DNA of 64,000 bases from Hyphomicrobiales bacterium (GTDB lineage: Bacteria > Pseudomonadota > Alphaproteobacteria > Rhizobiales > Rhizobiaceae), in contig UBKJ01000033.1 in assembly GCA_900465915.1 (NCBI GenBank), positions 57,325 to 121,324 of the forward strand. Direction: 5' to 3'. Every line of letters begins with the position of its first letter. Within the stretch, counting starts at the first letter, position 1. Made by a program: the position numbers and the translations under genes. Below the pieces are notes generated by a model. The model was given only the letters and a program-made list of their open reading frames with translations. It searched no databases and was not told the origin of the DNA. Of the stretch, positions 52,890 through 61,444 are shown one piece after another.

Positions 52890-54383
52890 ATGGCTACAAT
52901 CGTGGAATCCTCGACCGGGGCGATGGCCCTCACTTTCGACGACGTGCTGCTGCAGCCCGGCCACTCGGAAGTCATGCCGGGCCAAGTCGACCTGCACACC
53001 CGCATCGCCAAGGACATCGAGCTTAGCCTGCCGCTCCTCTCCGCCGCCATGGACACGGTGACGGAATCGCGCCTCGCCATCGCCATGGCGCAGGCCGGCG
53101 GCATCGGCGTCATCCACCGCAATCTCACGCCGGAACGCCAGGCCGAGGAAGTGCGGCAGGTCAAGAAATTCGAATCCGGCATGGTGGTCAACCCCGTCAC
53201 CATCGGCCCCGACGCCACGCTGGCCGAGGCGCAGGCCATGATGAAGGCGCACGGCATTTCCGGCATTCCCGTGGTCGAGAACGGCCATAAGGGCCCAGGC
53301 CGGCTGGTCGGCATCCTGACCAATCGCGACGTGCGCTTCGCCTCCAATCCGGCGCAGAAGATCTACGAGCTGATGACGCGGGAAAACCTCGTCACCGTGC
53401 ATGAGAACGTCAACCAGGACGAGGCCAAGCGCCTGTTGCACGCCCACCGCATCGAAAAGCTGCTGGTGGTGGACGAGAAGGGCCGCTGCGTCGGCCTGGT
53501 CACCGTCAAGGACATCGAGAAGTCGCAGCTCAACCCCAACGCCGCCAAGGACGCGCAGGGCCGCCTGCGCGCCGCCGCCGCCACCAGCGTCGGCGAGGAC
53601 GGCTACGAGCGCGCCGAGCGCCTGATCGACGCCGGCGTCGACCTTCTGGTGGTCGACACCGCGCACGGCCATTCGCAGCGCGTGCTCGACGCCGTGGCGC
53701 GCATCAAGAAGGCCTATCCGAACGTCGCCATCCTCGCCGGCAACGTCGCCACTTCGGCGGGAACCGAGGCGCTGATCGACGCGGGCGCCGACGCGGTCAA
53801 GGTCGGCATCGGGCCGGGCTCGATCTGCACCACGCGCATCGTCGCCGGCGTCGGCGTGCCGCAGCTTTCCGCCATCATGGCGGCGGTCGAGGCGGCGCAT
53901 AAGCACAATATCCCGGTGATCGCCGACGGCGGCATCAAGTTCTCGGGCGATTTCGCCAAGGCGCTGGCCGCCGGCGCCTGCGCCGCCATGGCCGGCTCGC
54001 TGCTGGCCGGCACCGAGGAAAGCCCGGGCGAGGTCTATCTGCACCAGGGCCGCTCCTTCAAGGCCTATCGCGGCATGGGCTCGGTGGGCGCGATGGCGCG
54101 CGGCTCGGCCGACCGCTATTTCCAGGCGGAAGTGCGCGACGAGCTGAAGCTGGTGCCGGAAGGCATCGAGGGCCAGGTGGCCTATAAGGGCCCCATCGCC
54201 GCCGTGCTGCACCAGCTCGCCGGCGGCCTGCGCGCCTCCATGGGCTATGTCGGCGCGAAGACGCTGGCGGAATTCCGCGACAAGGCCACCTTCGTGCGCA
54301 TCTCCAATGCGGGCTTGCGCGAAAGCCACTCGCATGGCGTCGCCATCACCCGCGAAAGCCCGAACTATCCGGGCGGCATGTGA
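52890..54383 (+). CDS. guaB: Inosine-5'-monophosphate dehydrogenase
   Basis: A 497-residue enzyme that oxidises IMP to XMP, the first guanine-specific step. The catalytic loop is GIGPGSICTTRIVAGVGVPQ with its Cys, the flap region is SYRGMGSVGAMA-like (YRGMGSVGAMARGSADRY), and two CBS domains occupy about residues 95-215. The start is the ATG at 52890 with AAGGG upstream; the TTG two codons earlier is less likely. A UUCG-loop terminator follows. guaA, the next step, lies 7 kb downstream on the same strand. Confidence 0.97.
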   Translation: MATIVESSTGAMALTFDDVLLQPGHSEVMPGQVDLHTRIAKDIELSLPLLSAAMDTVTESRLAIAMAQAGGIGVIHRNLTPERQAEEVRQVKKFESGMVVNPVTIGPDATLAEAQAMMKAHGISGIPVVENGHKGPGRLVGILTNRDVRFASNPAQKIYELMTRENLVTVHENVNQDEAKRLLHAHRIEKLLVVDEKGRCVGLVTVKDIEKSQLNPNAAKDAQGRLRAAAATSVGEDGYERAERLIDAGVDLLVVDTAHGHSQRVLDAVARIKKAYPNVAILAGNVATSAGTEALIDAGADAVKVGIGPGSICTTRIVAGVGVPQLSAIMAAVEAAHKHNIPVIADGGIKFSGDFAKALAAGACAAMAGSLLAGTEESPGEVYLHQGRSFKAYRGMGSVGAMARGSADRYFQAEVRDELKLVPEGIEGQVAYKGPIAAVLHQLAGGLRASMGYVGAKTLAEFRDKATFVRISNAGLRESHSHGVAITRESPNYPGGM

Positions 54384-54390
54384 GACTTGA

Positions 54391-54416
54391 AAAGGGCGGC
54401 CTTCGGGCCGCCCTTT
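54391..54416. terminator. Terminator between guaB and oxyR
   Basis: AAAGGGCGGCC and GGCCGCCCTTT form an 11-bp stem closed by a TTCG loop, eight bases after guaB. It is symmetric enough to serve the convergent oxyR gene too. Confidence 0.85.
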
Positions 54417-54420
54417 CGAT

Positions 54421-55347
54421 TCAGGCCAGGATCGCCAGATCGTCGTCGCCCATGAGCAGCCCACGCGCGCTTTCGGCGATGCAGTCGGCCAGCGCCTGAA
54501 AATCCTTGCGGCGCATGCTCTGCCGCCGCCAGAACAAGGCGATCTCGCGCTTCGGCTGCTCGCCCTCGAAGGGCACGATGCGCATGTGGTTGTTGCGCGC
54601 CTCGGCCCGCACTGCGATTTCGGGAATGAGCGTCAGGCCCATGCCGTGGCTGACCATCTGCAGCAGGGTGGCCATGCTGGTCGCGCCGTATTTGACCAGC
54701 TGCCGCTGCGCCGGCAGCGCGCAGACGGCCAGCGCCTGGTCGCGCATGCAATGGCCTTCCTCCAGCAGAAGCAGCCGGTCCATCAGCGTCTCGTCCTGCG
54801 TCATTGGCGAGGTCAGCACCGTGCGGTCGTCGCTCGACGTGGCGATGAGGAAACGGTCGTCGAACAGTTTCTGCCGCGCCAGCCGGTCGTCGTCGATGGG
54901 AAGGGCTGCGACCAGCGCGTCGATCTCGCCGGCGAGGAGTTCGTCGAGAAGGCGCGCCGTCACGTTTTCGCGCAATTGCAGCCGGAAGGCGGGGTGGCGC
55001 TCGCGCAGGAGCGGGATCAGCGCCGGGGCCAGATAGGGCGCGACGGTGGGGATGATTCCGAGCCGCAGCCGCGTCTGCAGCAGGCCGCGGCTTTGCGCCG
55101 CGATCTCCTCCAGCGCCGCCAGCTCGCGCAGGATCGCGCGGACGCCGGGCAGCAACTCCTTGCCCAGCTCCGTCATCAGCACATGGCGCTGCGAACGCTC
55201 GAACAGCGGCCCGCCGGCCAGCGCCTCCATCTCGGCGATCTGCGCCGAAAGGGCGGGCTGCGAGACATGGGCGAGCTCGGCGGCCTTGCGAAAATGCAGC
55301 GTGGCGGCGAGCGCATCGAAATAGCGCATCTGGCGAACGGTGAACAT
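54421..55347 (-). CDS. oxyR: Hydrogen-peroxide-sensing regulator OxyR
   Basis: This 308-residue LysR-type activator has both redox cysteines at the OxyR positions: Cys200 in GHCMRDQ and Cys209 in ALAVCA, nine apart as in E. coli C199/C208. The helix-turn-helix is at about residues 18-37 (HFRKAAELAHVSQPALSAQI). It is divergent from a catalase gene, and an ATAG-N7-CTAT OxyR site lies two bases before its ATG. It therefore probably represses itself and activates the catalase on peroxide stress. Confidence 0.95.
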   Translation of the reverse strand: MFTVRQMRYFDALAATLHFRKAAELAHVSQPALSAQIAEMEALAGGPLFERSQRHVLMTELGKELLPGVRAILRELAALEEIAAQSRGLLQTRLRLGIIPTVAPYLAPALIPLLRERHPAFRLQLRENVTARLLDELLAGEIDALVAALPIDDDRLARQKLFDDRFLIATSSDDRTVLTSPMTQDETLMDRLLLLEEGHCMRDQALAVCALPAQRQLVKYGATSMATLLQMVSHGMGLTLIPEIAVRAEARNNHMRIVPFEGEQPKREIALFWRRQSMRRKDFQALADCIAESARGLLMGDDDLAILA

Positions 55348-55348
55348 G

Positions 55349-55363
55349 ATAGGATAATCCTAT
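55349..55363. promoter_or_regulatory. OxyR-binding site
   Basis: ATAG (55349-55352), seven bases, CTAT (55360-55363) fits the OxyR half-site consensus ATAG-N7-CTAT. It touches the oxyR start codon and is about 135 bases before the catalase ATG. Confidence 0.8.
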
Positions 55364-55496
55364 CGAAAAAGATCAAAAAAGCAATTGGCGATTATAATTG
55401 GAATGGTTCTATTCTTTCTTCCAGAGCCACGCGGACAAGGCCGGCCACAGTCCGGCGCGCGGGGCGACGACGGTTCAACCGCAGGAGGGAATTTCC

Positions 55497-56996
55497 ATGA
55501 CAGACCGCCCGACCATGACGACCAGCGCCGGCGCGCCGATCCCGGACAACCAGAATTCCCTGACCGCCGGCGAGCGCGGCCCGGTGCTTTTGCAGGACTA
55601 CCAGCTCATCGAGAAGCTGGCGCACCAGAACCGCGAACGCATCCCCGAACGCGCCGTGCACGCCAAGGGCTGGGGCGCTTTCGGCACGCTGACCATCACC
55701 GGCGACATCTCCAAATACACCAAGGCCAAGGCTTTGCAGCCTGGCGCGCGGACGCCGATGCTGGCGCGTTTCTCGACCGTGGCCGGCGAGATGGGCGCAG
55801 CCGACGCCGAGCGCGACGTGCGCGGCTTCGCGCTAAAATTCTACACCGAGGAAGGCAACTGGGATCTGGTCGGCAACAACACGCCGGTCTTCTTCGTGCG
55901 CGATCCGGTGAAATTCCCTGATTTCATCCACACCCAGAAGCGTCATCCGAGGACCAACCTGCGTTCGGCCACCGCCATGTGGGATTTCTGGTCGCTGTCG
56001 CCCGAAAGCCTGCATCAGGTGACGATCCTGATGTCGGATCGCGGCCTGCCGACGGACGTGCGCCATATCAACGGCTACGGCTCGCACACCTATTCCTTCT
56101 GGAACGACGCCGGCGAGCGCTATTGGGTCAAGTTCCACTTCAAGACCATGCAGGGGCATCGCCACTGGACCAATGCGGAAGCCGAGCAAGTGATCGGCCG
56201 CACGCGCGAATCCACGCAGGAAGACCTCTACACCTCCATCCAGAAGGGCGAGTTTCCGAAATGGAAGGTGCAGGTGCAGATCATGCCGGAACTGGATGCC
56301 GAGAAGACGCCCTATAATCCCTTCGATCTCACCAAGGTCTGGCCGCATGCGGATTATCCGCCGATCGACATCGGCGTGATGGAGCTGAACCGCAACCCGG
56401 AGAATTATTTCACCGAGATCGAGAATGCGGCCTTTTCGCCGTCCAATATAGTGCCGGGCATCAGCTATTCGCCCGACAAGATGTTGCAGGCGCGCGTCTT
56501 CTCCTATGCCGACGCGCATCGCCATCGCCTTGGCACCCATTACGAGACGATCCCCGTCAACCAGCCGAAATGCCCGGTGCATCACTATCACCGCGACGGG
56601 CAGATGAACGTCTATGGTGGCGTCAAGACCGGCAATCCGGACGCCTATTACGAGCCGAACTCGTTCGACGGGCCGGTGGAGCAGCCCGCCGCCAAGGAAC
56701 CGCCGCTGCGCATTTCCGGCGATGCGGCGCGCTACGACCACCGCGTCGGCAATGACGATTATTCGCAGCCGCGCGCGCTGTTCAACCTGTTCGACGCCGG
56801 GGAGAAACAGCGTCTGTTCTCCAACATCGCCGCCGCCATGGGCGGGGTGCCGGAATATATCGTGGAGCGCCAGCTTGTCCATTTCCGGCGCATCCATCCC
56901 GATTACGAGGCCGGCGTGCGCAAGGCGTTGCACGATGCGCATGGCTATCAGGCCAACACCATCGCCGTCGAGGAAGAGGTGGGCGCGGCCGAATAA
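55497..56996 (+). CDS. katA: Monofunctional haem catalase (clade 3, KatA-like)
   Basis: The 499-residue enzyme breaks down hydrogen peroxide. The catalytic His55 is in ERIPERAVHAKGWGAFG, the distal Asn in DLVGNNTPVFFVRDP, and the proximal haem-binding Tyr in RVFSYADAHRHRLG. Usual clade 3 enzymes read FDRERIPERVVHAKGAG; here Q-N replaces F-D and W replaces A, minor variations. AGGAGG precedes the ATG at 55497; the frame is open to 55398 without family likeness. It is the probable target of divergent oxyR. Confidence 0.96.
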   Translation: MTDRPTMTTSAGAPIPDNQNSLTAGERGPVLLQDYQLIEKLAHQNRERIPERAVHAKGWGAFGTLTITGDISKYTKAKALQPGARTPMLARFSTVAGEMGAADAERDVRGFALKFYTEEGNWDLVGNNTPVFFVRDPVKFPDFIHTQKRHPRTNLRSATAMWDFWSLSPESLHQVTILMSDRGLPTDVRHINGYGSHTYSFWNDAGERYWVKFHFKTMQGHRHWTNAEAEQVIGRTRESTQEDLYTSIQKGEFPKWKVQVQIMPELDAEKTPYNPFDLTKVWPHADYPPIDIGVMELNRNPENYFTEIENAAFSPSNIVPGISYSPDKMLQARVFSYADAHRHRLGTHYETIPVNQPKCPVHHYHRDGQMNVYGGVKTGNPDAYYEPNSFDGPVEQPAAKEPPLRISGDAARYDHRVGNDDYSQPRALFNLFDAGEKQRLFSNIAAAMGGVPEYIVERQLVHFRRIHPDYEAGVRKALHDAHGYQANTIAVEEEVGAAE

Positions 56997-57029
56997 GGCC
57001 GCTCTTTCTTCTTCTGCAAAGTTCAACAG

Positions 57030-57053
57030 CCGGGGCGCTCGCGCCCCGGTTTT
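57030..57053 (+). terminator. Terminator of the catalase gene
   Basis: CCGGGGCG and CGCCCCGG pair around CTCG and are followed by TTTTG, about 30 bases after the catalase stop. Confidence 0.88.
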
Positions 57054-57124
57054 GTTGTGATTTGCCGATTGCCTTTTCCCCGCAAGGAAGGCTATGCCGG
57101 TCCAGTCAGTTTTAAGGAGAGGCG

Positions 57125-58414
57125 ATGCGGCTTGGCGGACGGCTACAGGCGGCGATAGAGGTTCTGGGCGAGACGGAAGCGGGCAAGCGCCCGGCCTCCG
57201 ACGTGCTGAAGGACTGGGGCGCGGCGCACCGCTTCGCCGGCGCGGGCGACCGCGCGGTGATCGGCAACATCGTCTATGACGCGTTGCGGCGCAGGCTGTC
57301 CATCGCATGGCGCATGGATTGCGACGACGCCCGCGCGCTGGCCTATGGCGCGCTTCTGGCCGATGGCGGCATGGATATGGCGGCCATCGACGCCGCGCTC
57401 GACGGCGACAAATTCGCGCCCGAACCGCTCGAAGCCGCCTGCCGCGCCGCATGGGCGGGCCGCGACCTCGCCGACGCCCCCGACCATATCCGCGCCGACG
57501 TGCCCGAATGGTGCGCGCCTTCGCTCGAAGCCCTGTTCGGCGCGGGCTGGGTCGATGAGGGCAGGGCGCTCGCCGCCCGTCCGCCGGTCGATTTGCGCGT
57601 TAATGCGCTGAAGGCGAAGCCGGAGCAGGTGCTGGGGGCGCTTGAAAAGGCCGGGGCCGCGCCCGCGCCCTTCCTCGCGCAGGCGCTGCGCATTCCACCC
57701 ATCGAGGCGCTGGGCCGTCATCCCAATGTGCAGGGCGAGGCCGCCTTTCTCGACGGCTGGTTCGAGGTGCAGGATCTGGGTTCGCAACTGGCCGCGCTTT
57801 ACGCCGGCCCGAAGCCGGGCGAACAGGTGCTCGATTATTGCGCCGGCGCGGGCGGCAAGACGCTGGCGCTCGCCGCCGCCATGGGCAATAGCGGCCAGAT
57901 CCACGCCTATGACGCCGAGCGCGCCCGGCTTTCGCCCATGCACGAGCGTTTGCAGCGCGCCGGCGTGCGCAACACGCAGGTCTATGGCGACCTTGCCGAA
58001 CTGGAGCCGCTCGCTGGTAGGATGGACCTCGTGCTGACCGACGCGCCCTGCACCGGCTCCGGCACATGGCGGCGCAGACCGGACGCCAAATGGCGTCTCA
58101 CCGCGCAGCAGCTCGACCGACGTGTGCAGGACCAGCGCGAAGTGCTTGATTCCGCCCGTCATTTCGTCAAGCCGGGCGGACGGCTTGCTTATGTGACCTG
58201 CTCGCTGTTCGCCGAGGAAAACACCGCGCAGGTGAGCCGCTTTCTGGCGCAGAATCCTGATTTCAGCGAGGTTGCGCCCCGGCCTCTCTGGGAGGCCATC
58301 GCGCCGAATACTGAAAAAAATAAGCCTGTCTTTCCGGCGCATGGCTGCGTATTCTCGCCCTGGTCCACCGATACGGACGGGTTTTATGTGAGCCTTCTAC
58401 AAAGAAGCCAGTAA
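57125..58414 (+). CDS. RsmB/NOP-family RNA m5C methyltransferase
   Basis: This 429-residue SAM-dependent enzyme methylates cytosine C5 in rRNA or tRNA. The SAM-binding motif is LDYCAGAGGKTLALAAAMG (about residues 237-255), and the two catalytic cysteines lie in TDAPCTGSGTWRRRPD and YVTCSLFAEEN. An N-terminal NusB-like helical domain (about 1-140) is present, as in RsmB. The target base is uncertain. The thioesterase gene follows 12 bases later. Confidence 0.92.
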   Translation: MRLGGRLQAAIEVLGETEAGKRPASDVLKDWGAAHRFAGAGDRAVIGNIVYDALRRRLSIAWRMDCDDARALAYGALLADGGMDMAAIDAALDGDKFAPEPLEAACRAAWAGRDLADAPDHIRADVPEWCAPSLEALFGAGWVDEGRALAARPPVDLRVNALKAKPEQVLGALEKAGAAPAPFLAQALRIPPIEALGRHPNVQGEAAFLDGWFEVQDLGSQLAALYAGPKPGEQVLDYCAGAGGKTLALAAAMGNSGQIHAYDAERARLSPMHERLQRAGVRNTQVYGDLAELEPLAGRMDLVLTDAPCTGSGTWRRRPDAKWRLTAQQLDRRVQDQREVLDSARHFVKPGGRLAYVTCSLFAEENTAQVSRFLAQNPDFSEVAPRPLWEAIAPNTEKNKPVFPAHGCVFSPWSTDTDGFYVSLLQRSQ

Positions 58415-58426
58415 TCGGGGAATAGG

Positions 58427-58879
58427 ATGCCGCAAAACCGCGTAGCCGAACCGGATTTCAGGGAGCGCGTCGAGGCGAGTTTCGCCCGGCAGGCGGCGAT
58501 GAAGCTGATCGGCGCGGAACTGACGCGCTGCGAGCCGGGCATCGTGGAAGTGGAAATGCCCTTCCGCGGAGAATTGACCCAGCAGCACGGTTTTCTCCAT
58601 GCGGGCATGATTTCCGCAGCACTTGATGCGGCCTGCGGTTACGCCGCTTTGTCGCTGATGCCCCCCGACGCGGCGGTGCTGACTATCGAGTTCAAGGTCA
58701 ATCTGCTCGCCCCCGGCAAGGGCGAGCGCTTTCTGTTTCGCGGCGAGGTCACCAAGCCCGGCCGCACCATCATGGTCAGCGACGGACAGGCCTTCGCCGT
58801 GACCGACACGGAAGTCCGCCTCATCGCCACCATGACCGGCACGATGATGGTGGTGCAGGACCGTAATCTACAAGGCTAG
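58427..58879 (+). CDS. PaaI-family hotdog thioesterase
   Basis: A 150-residue hotdog-fold acyl-CoA thioesterase. The family block LTQQHGFLHAGMISAALDAACGYAA contains the HGG-like loop and catalytic Asp, followed by VLTIEFKVNLLAPGKGERFLFRGEVTKPGRTIMVSDG. It would hydrolyse aryl- or medium-chain acyl-CoAs in the cytoplasm. It follows the methyltransferase gene by 12 bases. Its TAG stop overlaps the stop of the convergent SDR gene within the tetranucleotide CTAG. Confidence 0.9.
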   Translation: MPQNRVAEPDFRERVEASFARQAAMKLIGAELTRCEPGIVEVEMPFRGELTQQHGFLHAGMISAALDAACGYAALSLMPPDAAVLTIEFKVNLLAPGKGERFLFRGEVTKPGRTIMVSDGQAFAVTDTEVRLIATMTGTMMVVQDRNLQG

Positions 58880-59655
58880 ATGGCCATCCCGCCGGAAACC
58901 TCGATCCGCTGCGCGTTGACCCAGCGATTGTCCTCGAAGAGAAGTGCGGCGATCATCGGGCCGATATCGTCGGGCAGGCCGACACGGCCGAGAGCGGTGA
59001 TGCCGGCGATTTCGCGGTTTATCTCCGCATTGTCGCGCACCCGGCCGCCGCCGAAATCGGTCTCGATCGCGCCGGGCGCGACCACGTTGACGGCGATGCG
59101 GCGCGGGCCGAATTCCTTCGCCATATAGCGCGTCAGCACCTCCACCGCGCCCTTCATCGAGCCATAGGCGGCGCTACCGGGCCGGATCATCCGCGTGAGG
59201 CCGCTCGATATGTTGACAATGCGCCCGCCGTCATTGATCAGCGGCAGCAGTTTCTGCGTGAGGAAGAACACGCCCTTGAAATGCACCCGGTAGAGGAAAT
59301 CGAGTTCGTCTTCCGTGGTGGTCTCGATGGCGTTGTAGCAGGCCGTGCCGGCATTGTTGACGAGATAGTCGAAGCGCTCGGCTCCGAAAGCGGGCAGGGC
59401 GTCGCGCACCTCGGCCACGAAACGGTTGAACGCGCCGCTGTCGGACACGTCGAGCTGCAAGGCCACGGCCTTCGCGCCCGCCTCTTGGGCCTGCGCCGCC
59501 ACCTTGTCCGCTTCCGCCCGGTTGGAATGATAGGTGAAGATCGAGCCGACGCCGCGCCGGGCGAGGCTGAGCACGGTGTTGCGGCCAAGGCCGCGGCTGC
59601 CGCCGGTGACGATGGCGATCTTGCCTCTGGAAAGGCTGGAATTTTCATTGGTCAT
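58876..59655 (-). CDS. Short-chain dehydrogenase/reductase
   Basis: The 259-residue SDR has the cofactor motif TGGSRGLGRNTV (about residues 16-27), the structural NNAGTACYN, and the catalytic Ser (NISSGLTRM) with Tyr-x-x-x-Lys seen as YGSMK. The start at 59655 has GGAG eight bases upstream; ATG at 59667 is an alternative. The cofactor is probably NADP(H) given the SxxR at the first loop. It is divergent from an AraC regulator, which probably controls it; this pairing is common for aldehyde or quinone stress genes. Confidence 0.92.
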   Translation of the reverse strand: MTNENSSLSRGKIAIVTGGSRGLGRNTVLSLARRGVGSIFTYHSNRAEADKVAAQAQEAGAKAVALQLDVSDSGAFNRFVAEVRDALPAFGAERFDYLVNNAGTACYNAIETTTEDELDFLYRVHFKGVFFLTQKLLPLINDGGRIVNISSGLTRMIRPGSAAYGSMKGAVEVLTRYMAKEFGPRRIAVNVVAPGAIETDFGGGRVRDNAEINREIAGITALGRVGLPDDIGPMIAALLFEDNRWVNAQRIEVSGGMAI

Positions 59656-59713
59656 GGGATTCTCCATGGTTGTTGGATCGGATAGATACAGCATAGGCCT
59701 CGGCCGCATTTTC

Positions 59714-59732
59714 GGAATGCCGGAACCATTCC
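59714..59732. promoter_or_regulatory. Inverted repeat in the SDR-AraC divergent region
   Basis: GGAATG (59714-59719), seven bases, CATTCC (59727-59732) is an exact 6-bp dyad midway between the divergent SDR and AraC genes, a candidate operator. A further partial copy (CCCATTC) follows directly. Confidence 0.4.
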
Positions 59733-59792
59733 CATTCTTGCCCGATCCTGCTTTTCGTCCTATTTTGCGCCGCGAGCGGCGGGAGATGAGCG

Positions 59793-60680
59793 ATGGCGAT
59801 GCAGGAACTGATCGAGGCGGTGGCCCGCCATACGGAAGGGCAGGCGAGCCCGCTGGCGACGCCGGTCGAAGGCATACTCCTGCTGCGCGCGGAGCACGAA
59901 AAGCCGCTCAACCATCTGATCTTCCGTCCGGCGCTCTGCATCACCCTGCAAGGCTCGAAATGGACCGCCTTCGGCGACCGACGCTTCGTCTACGGCGCAG
60001 GCAGGGTGCTGGTCGTCGGCGTCGAAATGCCCGCCGTCGGGCGCGTGACCGAGGCGAGCCCGGACGAACCCTACCTCGGCATGGTCATCGAACTCGATCT
60101 CGGCATGATGCGCGAGGTGATGGAAAGTCTGGACGAGCCGCCCGCCGCGCACGGAAAGCCGCGGGGCGGAGCGCTGGTGGTCGATCTGGAGGGACCGCTG
60201 GCCGATTGCGCGTTGCGGGCGGTGCGCCTTCTCGACACGCCGAGAGCGACGCCGATCCTCTATCCGGCGCTGATGCGCGAAATCTGCTACTGGCTGCTGA
60301 CCGGGCCGCAGGGCGGCGACATCGCCCGCATGGCGCTGGGCGGCAATCGCACCCACCGCCTCATCAACGCCATTCACGCTTTGCGCGACCGCTTCGCCGA
60401 ACATGTCCGCGTCGAGGAACTGGCGGCCATCGCCCAGCTCAGCCCCTCGGCGTTCCATCGCCAGTTCAAGGCGCTCACCGCCATGACGCCGCTGCAATAT
60501 CAGAAGCAGCTTCGCCTGCTGGAGGCGCGCCGGCTGCTCGCTTCCGGCGAGACCAACGCCGAGACGGCGGCCTTCCGCGTCGGCTATGAAAGCGCCTCGC
60601 AGTTCAGCCGCGAATATGCGCGCATGTTCGGCGCGCCGCCGCTGCGCGACGTGACGGCGCTGCGCCGGATCGCGGCCTGA
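59793..60680 (+). CDS. AraC-family transcriptional regulator
   Basis: The 295-residue protein has the N-terminal AraC_N cupin-like domain (YqhC type; ILLLRAEHEKPLNHLIFRPALCITLQGSK in part) and a C-terminal double helix-turn-helix (about residues 185-285: VEELAAIAQLSPSAFHRQFKALTAMTPLQYQKQLRLLEARRLL in part). Proteins of this subtype activate adjacent aldehyde reductases or SDR genes. GGGAG lies seven bases upstream. Divergence from the SDR supports that gene as its target. Confidence 0.9.
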   Translation: MAMQELIEAVARHTEGQASPLATPVEGILLLRAEHEKPLNHLIFRPALCITLQGSKWTAFGDRRFVYGAGRVLVVGVEMPAVGRVTEASPDEPYLGMVIELDLGMMREVMESLDEPPAAHGKPRGGALVVDLEGPLADCALRAVRLLDTPRATPILYPALMREICYWLLTGPQGGDIARMALGGNRTHRLINAIHALRDRFAEHVRVEELAAIAQLSPSAFHRQFKALTAMTPLQYQKQLRLLEARRLLASGETNAETAAFRVGYESASQFSREYARMFGAPPLRDVTALRRIAA

Positions 60681-60704
60681 CCGCGAAAATCGAAGGAAAA
60701 CAGA

Positions 60705-61382
60705 ATGATCAAGACAGTCGCGGGCAAGCGCCTTCTCTATGTCATGGCGGTGGATCTGGAATATGGCCCGCATCTGTCGCGGCTTTTCACGCCGGTGATG
60801 ATCGGCGTCGGGCCGGTGGAGGCGGCGGTCAATCTCACCCATGCGCTGGCGCAACTCAGGCAGGCGGGCGAGAAGCCGGACCTCGTGGTTTCGCTCGGTT
60901 CTGCCGGCTCGGCGAAGCTGCCGCAGGCCGGCATTTTTCAGGTGTCGTCCGTCTCCTATCGCGACATGGACGCCTCGCCGCTCGGCGTCGAAAAGGGCCG
61001 CACGCCGTTTCTCGACCTGCCCGTCACCGTCGATCTGCCCTATCGCATTTCCGGCCTCGCCAGCGCGTCGCTATCGACGGGCGGCAATGTCGTCTCCGGC
61101 GCGGCCTATGCGGGTATCGACGCCGACATGGTGGACATGGAAACCTTCGCCTGCCTGCGCGCCTGTCAGACCTTCGGCGCGCCGCTTCTGGGCCTGCGCG
61201 GCATATCCGACGGGGCGGCGGAGCTGACCCATTTCATGGACTGGCGGCAATATCTGCACATCATCGACGAGAAACTGGCTGTCGCGGTGGAGCAACTGGA
61301 AGCGGCCGTCGCGGAGGGCTTGCTGGCGGCTCCTGACACGGTTGTGTCAGGACGGGCCGCTTTTTCGCCGCTCGCCTGTTGA
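60705..61382 (+). CDS. 5'-methylthioadenosine/S-adenosylhomocysteine nucleosidase
   Basis: A 225-residue purine nucleosidase (MTAN/PNP fold) that removes adenine from MTA and SAH in the methyl cycle. The catalytic block DMVDMETFACLRACQ (Glu and Met contacts) and GLRGISDGAAEL (Asp) are present, and the N-terminal nucleotide loop is truncated to LLYVMAVDLEYGPHL. It ends with an unusual tail: a perfect 9-bp inverted repeat (61331-61352) lies within the last codons, so part of the C-terminus may not be conserved. Confidence 0.85.
   Translation: MIKTVAGKRLLYVMAVDLEYGPHLSRLFTPVMIGVGPVEAAVNLTHALAQLRQAGEKPDLVVSLGSAGSAKLPQAGIFQVSSVSYRDMDASPLGVEKGRTPFLDLPVTVDLPYRISGLASASLSTGGNVVSGAAYAGIDADMVDMETFACLRACQTFGAPLLGLRGISDGAAELTHFMDWRQYLHIIDEKLAVAVEQLEAAVAEGLLAAPDTVVSGRAAFSPLAC
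61331..61352 (+). other. Hairpin inside the 3' end of the nucleosidase gene
   Basis: TCCTGACAC (61331-61339) pairs exactly with GTGTCAGGA (61344-61352) around GGTT, followed eight bases later by TTTTT (61361-61365). It may act as an attenuator or terminator before guaA despite lying in coding sequence. Confidence 0.5.
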
Positions 61383-61444
61383 GCGCCCTGCGGATAGCTC
61401 ATATAGACGTTGCATCCCTACTCATTTTTCAATAGACGCTGCGC

